NCBI GenBank assembly: GCA_900542875.1
Contig: UQPH01000005.1
Coordinates: forward strand, 1-61,116
From: an uncultured Eubacterium sp.
GTDB taxonomy: Bacteria > Bacillota > Clostridia > Oscillospirales > Acutalibacteraceae
Direction: 5' to 3'
Length of the DNA: 61,116 bases
Within the stretch, counting starts at the first letter, position 1; every line of letters starts with the position of its first letter. The notes under the pieces were generated by a model. It did no database searches, was not told where the DNA came from, and saw only the letters and a program-made list of their open reading frames with translations. A program made the position numbers and the translations under genes. This document shows positions 58,130-61,116 of the stretch, piece after piece.

Positions 58130-59278
58130 ATGCAGGATATGCAGGGCATTACTGAATATATAGAAAATTACGGCTCGCTCGGCTTTGACGAAAAGCCGTT
58201 TTGCGAGATTGACGCTTTGATTTTCAGCCAACTTTCGTATGTTGATTTCGGCGGTATTGCCGACGGTGAGGACGGAGCGTTTTTGTCCGATGCGGCTGTG
58301 AAATATTATTCACGCCACAGCGACGAGGAAAACGAAAAACTTATAGGCATTAATGCAAAAGCACTTAAAATTTTAACTCTTTGTGCAAAGACAAATCGCT
58401 TCGGCTTTGTCAGAATATGCAGATATGTAAATTACATAAACGGTGAGATTGATAAGCAGTTTTCAGGTGTGTGCTTTGCCTTTTTTGATAATGTAACGGT
58501 GGCGTTCAGGGGTACGGATGTTACGATAACGGGCATTAAGGAATCGGCAATGCTCAGTTATATGTTCCCTGTGCCGGCACAGATTGAGGCACTGCATTAT
58601 TTTCAGGAAAGTGCCATGGTCTTTGAGGGCAATGTCTATGCCTGCGGTCATTCAAAGGGCGGTAATCTTGCCGTATTCGCAGCGGTTAATTGCTCCAATT
58701 CGCTTAAAAAACAGATTGTCGGTGTGTATGAATTTGATGCTCCGGGCTTTCCCGATTGGTTTTTTGAAAGGTATGATTATAAGCAGATTGCTCCGTTCAT
58801 TCATTGTTTTGCACCGCAGGGCAGTATAGTAGGCAGGATGCTGAGTCATAATGTAAAACCCACTGTGGTTAAGAGCATTAATAACGGCTTAAAGGAGCAT
58901 CAGGTTTCCTCGTGGGTTATCGATGGCGATACTTTTGAAACCGAGGAAAAATTTGATTATTCAAGCGATTTTATTTCAGATTATGTAAACGATTTAATCG
59001 ATTATATAGGCGAGGATGATTTGGAGATGTTTTATGATACTCTCGAATATGTCCTTGAAAAAATGAACATTAACAGTTTCTATGATTTTAAGTCAATGGA
59101 TATTCGTAAGGTGTCGGGTTTGATTGATACCTTTATGTCCGCCGACGAAGATAGGAAAGAACGCTTTAAGAATATAATCAAAAAGATTGTTTCCGATTTT
59201 ACAAAGGAATATTTCACCTCTTTTGCAAAATCATATTTAGAAAAAATCAAACCCAAAGAAGAAAAGCGACTCGATTAA
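58130..59278 (+). CDS. Mbeg1-like (DUF2974) alpha/beta-hydrolase, last gene of the membrane operon
   Basis: The 382-residue product has GHSKGGNLAVFAA with the nucleophile Ser, an Asp in EFDAPGF and a His in LKEHQVSSW, the triad order of the family, with VAFRGTD before the elbow. It starts 16 bases after the membrane protein B gene and is followed by a terminator, so it belongs to the operon. ATG 58130 is chosen over the frame start 58100, which overlaps the previous gene. It is closely related to the 13.3 kb product. A lipase or acyl-hydrolase role at the membrane is inferred. Confidence 0.83.
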   Translation: MQDMQGITEYIENYGSLGFDEKPFCEIDALIFSQLSYVDFGGIADGEDGAFLSDAAVKYYSRHSDEENEKLIGINAKALKILTLCAKTNRFGFVRICRYVNYINGEIDKQFSGVCFAFFDNVTVAFRGTDVTITGIKESAMLSYMFPVPAQIEALHYFQESAMVFEGNVYACGHSKGGNLAVFAAVNCSNSLKKQIVGVYEFDAPGFPDWFFERYDYKQIAPFIHCFAPQGSIVGRMLSHNVKPTVVKSINNGLKEHQVSSWVIDGDTFETEEKFDYSSDFISDYVNDLIDYIGEDDLEMFYDTLEYVLEKMNINSFYDFKSMDIRKVSGLIDTFMSADEDRKERFKNIIKKIVSDFTKEYFTSFAKSYLEKIKPKEEKRLD

Positions 59279-59297
59279 TTTTCGAGTCGCTTTTTGT
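59264..59297 (+). terminator. Terminator of the membrane operon
   Basis: AAGCGACTCGA pairs with TCGAGTCGCTT across 7 bases that include the last stop codon, then TTTTTG. Confidence 0.9.
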
Positions 59298-59308
59298 TGT
59301 GCTGTCTG

Positions 59309-60832
59309 TTATGAGAAAAATTGTATATTTTTAATAAACGGATAACTCCTGCTTTGGGTAAATATAATTTTTATTTCGTCGGTCTTTCTGACATCCTTGC
59401 CGCTGAGTCGAACTATCTTTTTGCTTCCGACGGTTGTGCCGGAATATACTTTTTTGTATCCGCCCGGAACCTTTGCCCAAATCTCAAACGCCTCAATCCT
59501 TTGTGACTGACTTATATCTTCCTGCAAAACAACTGTCTTTACCTTTTCCTTTGAGTCAAACTTAAAGGTGAGCGTGCTTTCGAATTGGGTTAACTGAACT
59601 CCCTCATCTGCATTTTTTATGTTGTCGAGCAGTTCTTGATTGTTGCGGTTGTATACCTTGTAGTCAATTTCGTTTTCAAATCTTTTGTCAACTTCTTGTT
59701 TGAATTTTTTCAGCGTTTCCTCCTCGTCGCTCTCGATTATTCCGTTCTTTGACGGCGGAACATTGAGAAGCAGCGATGCGTTGCCGCCGACCGTGTTGAA
59801 GTAAATGTCTGCCAAATCTTTTGCTTTTCTGAGTTTCGATTTGCCGTTGTAGAACCAGGCATCTTCATATATGCTTACATCCGCCTCAGCAGGATACCAT
59901 ACAAGATTTTTGTAATTTTTCAGTGCTTCTCGTGAGCCTAAATCCTCAGCCGTAGAGTCGATTGTCTCAATCTCCGTGCCGTCAAGTGATTCGTTGCCTT
60001 TTGATACAACGCTCCATTCGGACTGCCTTGTTGTGCCCGTTTCGTTTCCTATCCATCTTACATCTTCTCCGCAGACGGAAATAACCGCATTCGGTTGTAG
60101 TTTGTGGATGACCTCAAAGTATCTGTTAAAATCGTAGTTGAAATCCTCAACATCGTCACCTTTTGCACCGTCAAGCCAGAAGCAGAAAATATCGCCGTAA
60201 TTTGTGCAAAGTTCGGTAAGTTGGTTTATGTAGTAGTCGTTGTATGCGTCGGTACCGTAGTCTTTGCTGTTTCTGTCCCAGGGGGATAGATATATGCCGA
60301 ATTTAAGGCCGTATTTTTTACAACTTTCTGCAACCTGTTTTACTATGTCACCTTTACCGTTCATATACGGGCTGTTTTTTATTGAGTAATCGGTGTATGC
60401 TGTCTGCCAAAGACAAAATCCGTCATGGTGCTTTGCCGTAAAAATTATTCCTTTGCTGCCGTTTTCTTTAAGCACTCTTGCCCATTGGTCGGTGTCGACT
60501 GTTTCGGGATTGAATACCGACGGGTCGTCTGTTCCGTCGCCCCATTCGTTACCCGTAAAGGTGTTCATTCCGTAGTGGATAAAGCTGTAATATTCCATAT
60601 CGCTGAACGCAAGCTGGTTTTTGTTCGGCTTTACGGCAATCAACCTGTTAACCTCATCGCCGTTGAAAGCATAGGCGTTGTTTTTCATGTCAAAGCCTCT
60701 CGATTCGTCGAACTTTCCGCCAAAATAAAATACCGATGAAACCGTAACGGCGGCAATTAACGCTATGCACAGCAGTGAGAGCATTATTTTTTTGAAGATT
60801 TTTTTGTTGAATTTTAAGCGTTGTTTTTTCAT
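59309..60832 (-). CDS. Alpha-L-fucosidase, GH29, membrane-anchored
   Basis: This 507-residue GH29 enzyme removes L-fucose from glycans. A basic start and one hydrophobic helix (IMLSLLCIALIAAVTVSSVF, about 16-35) anchor it on the outside of the membrane. The catalytic part has FIHYGMNTF, TAKHHDGFCLW, FGIYLSPWD and the nucleophile Asp221 in CFWLDGAKGDD. A C-terminal F5/8-type carbohydrate-binding part (QSQRIEAFEIWAKV, TRSYPFIKN-like end) completes it. ATG 60832 follows GAGGT at good distance. With the sulfatase it suggests mucin or similar host glycan use. Confidence 0.92.
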   Translation of the reverse strand: MKKQRLKFNKKIFKKIMLSLLCIALIAAVTVSSVFYFGGKFDESRGFDMKNNAYAFNGDEVNRLIAVKPNKNQLAFSDMEYYSFIHYGMNTFTGNEWGDGTDDPSVFNPETVDTDQWARVLKENGSKGIIFTAKHHDGFCLWQTAYTDYSIKNSPYMNGKGDIVKQVAESCKKYGLKFGIYLSPWDRNSKDYGTDAYNDYYINQLTELCTNYGDIFCFWLDGAKGDDVEDFNYDFNRYFEVIHKLQPNAVISVCGEDVRWIGNETGTTRQSEWSVVSKGNESLDGTEIETIDSTAEDLGSREALKNYKNLVWYPAEADVSIYEDAWFYNGKSKLRKAKDLADIYFNTVGGNASLLLNVPPSKNGIIESDEEETLKKFKQEVDKRFENEIDYKVYNRNNQELLDNIKNADEGVQLTQFESTLTFKFDSKEKVKTVVLQEDISQSQRIEAFEIWAKVPGGYKKVYSGTTVGSKKIVRLSGKDVRKTDEIKIIFTQSRSYPFIKNIQFFS

Positions 60833-60861
60833 TGCGTTACCTCGCATAATGTGTTATATTG

Positions 60862-60890
60862 ATTATATCAAATACGGTCTTAATAATCAA
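60862..60890 (-). promoter_or_regulatory. SigmaA promoter of the fucosidase gene
   Basis: On the minus strand TTGATT (60890-60885), 17 bases, TATAAT (60867-60862). The -35 box lies inside the last codons of the degV frame. Confidence 0.78.
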
Positions 60891-61116
60891 CATTTTTGCA
60901 AAAGAAAAACGGCTTAAAAAATTCAAGATAATCAGCAACCGAGACCGCAGCAGTCGTTGTAACATTTCCGGTCTGATCCACATAATCGTAAATATCCTGC
61001 GGTGTAATCTCTACCCCGTCTTTTAAAGATTTGCCGTCTTTCACAATATAAAGAGGAGATACTGATATTTGATATTTTTCAAGCAATTCGGGAGATAAAT
61101 CACATGTACTGTCAAC
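60880..61116 (-). pseudogene. Truncated degV N-terminal fragment (cut by window edge)
   Basis: The frame runs from the window edge to a stop at 60880. It reads VDSTCDLSPELLEKYQISVS, PLYIVKDGKSLKDGVEITPQ and TTTAAVSVADYLEFFKP. These are the start of a DegV-fold fatty-acid-binding protein (the fatty acid kinase FakB group), including DSTCDL, DG and the TT-x-x-V-S block. A full DegV has about 280 residues; here the sequence leaves the family after LEFFKP and stops 7 residues later, inside the fucosidase promoter. It is most likely a remnant. Confidence 0.75.

Noticed and set aside
1..61116. CRISPR arrays, tRNA or rRNA genes, insertion sequences, prophage
   Set aside because: I saw no regularly spaced repeats, cloverleaf or ribosomal sequence, transposase or phage structural genes when reading the window; a covariance scan would be needed to exclude a degenerate tRNA.

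Overview
The window is chromosomal DNA from a spore-lineage Clostridia bacterium, most likely a gut member of the Oscillospiraceae/Ruminococcaceae type. This is inferred from moderately AT-rich DNA, strong GGAGG-type ribosome sites, a large set of TTGACA-17-TATAAT-like promoters, split SpoVA genes, a NuoE/NuoF/GltD-like flavin complex of strict anaerobes, and enzymes for host or plant glycans (GH2, GH29, GH43, sulfatase). I see no rRNA, tRNA, CRISPR array, insertion sequence or prophage.

Layout. 1-8 kb (minus): the 5' part of mfd, then pth and a CorC/HlyC-type CBS protein as one operon; a radical SAM/SPASM protein; a lacZ-type beta-galactosidase; and a priming sugar transferase. 8-12 kb: a lipoprotein and secA. 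12-19 kb: a DUF2130 protein, a gene remnant, a Mbeg1-like hydrolase, an XRE regulator, a CFI-box repeat protein with a tiny Cys-rich partner, a hemerythrin/PAS pair and lactate dehydrogenase. 19-29.6 kb: a stand-alone adenylation enzyme, a nucleotidyltransferase-fold protein, a FlaA1/CapD-type sugar dehydratase, an SDR, a GH43 enzyme, spoVAC and spoVAE either side of an orphan ABC ATPase, and a degenerate FeoB-like G-domain protein. 29.6-33.5 kb: a GPH sugar symporter, a MarR/TauE operon with clear operators, and a VanZ-like protein. 33.5-38 kb (minus): a three-gene NAD(P)H/ferredoxin complex resembling the Sporomusa-type transhydrogenase StnABC. 38-43.5 kb: a divergent EF-G, a DUF308 protein, azlCD and a neurotransmitter:sodium symporter. 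43.5-47 kb: a divergent module of sulfatase against TauE exporter plus anaerobic sulfatase maturase. 47-54.5 kb: an orphan P-loop protein, an AIM24-like protein, a DUF1275 protein, a half-size EamA transporter, a second radical SAM/SPASM paralogue, and the ddl-DUF1934-argS operon. 54.6-59.3 kb: a six-gene operon of mostly membrane proteins of unknown function, with an internal paralogous pair, ending in a second Mbeg1-like hydrolase. 59.3-61.1 kb: an alpha-L-fucosidase whose promoter cuts into a degV fragment.

How it fits together. Carbohydrate capture (lacZ, GH43, GPH symporter, fucosidase, sulfatase with its own maturase and a candidate anion exporter) feeds fermentation, whose redox pools would be balanced by lactate dehydrogenase and the Stn-like complex. 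Envelope genes are scattered through the window: ddl, a sugar transferase, CapD, an adenylation enzyme and the membrane operon. The best candidates for undescribed biology are the 54.7-59.3 kb membrane operon, the pseudo-FeoB protein at 29.06 kb, and the CFI-box/Cys-rich pair at 15-16.2 kb.
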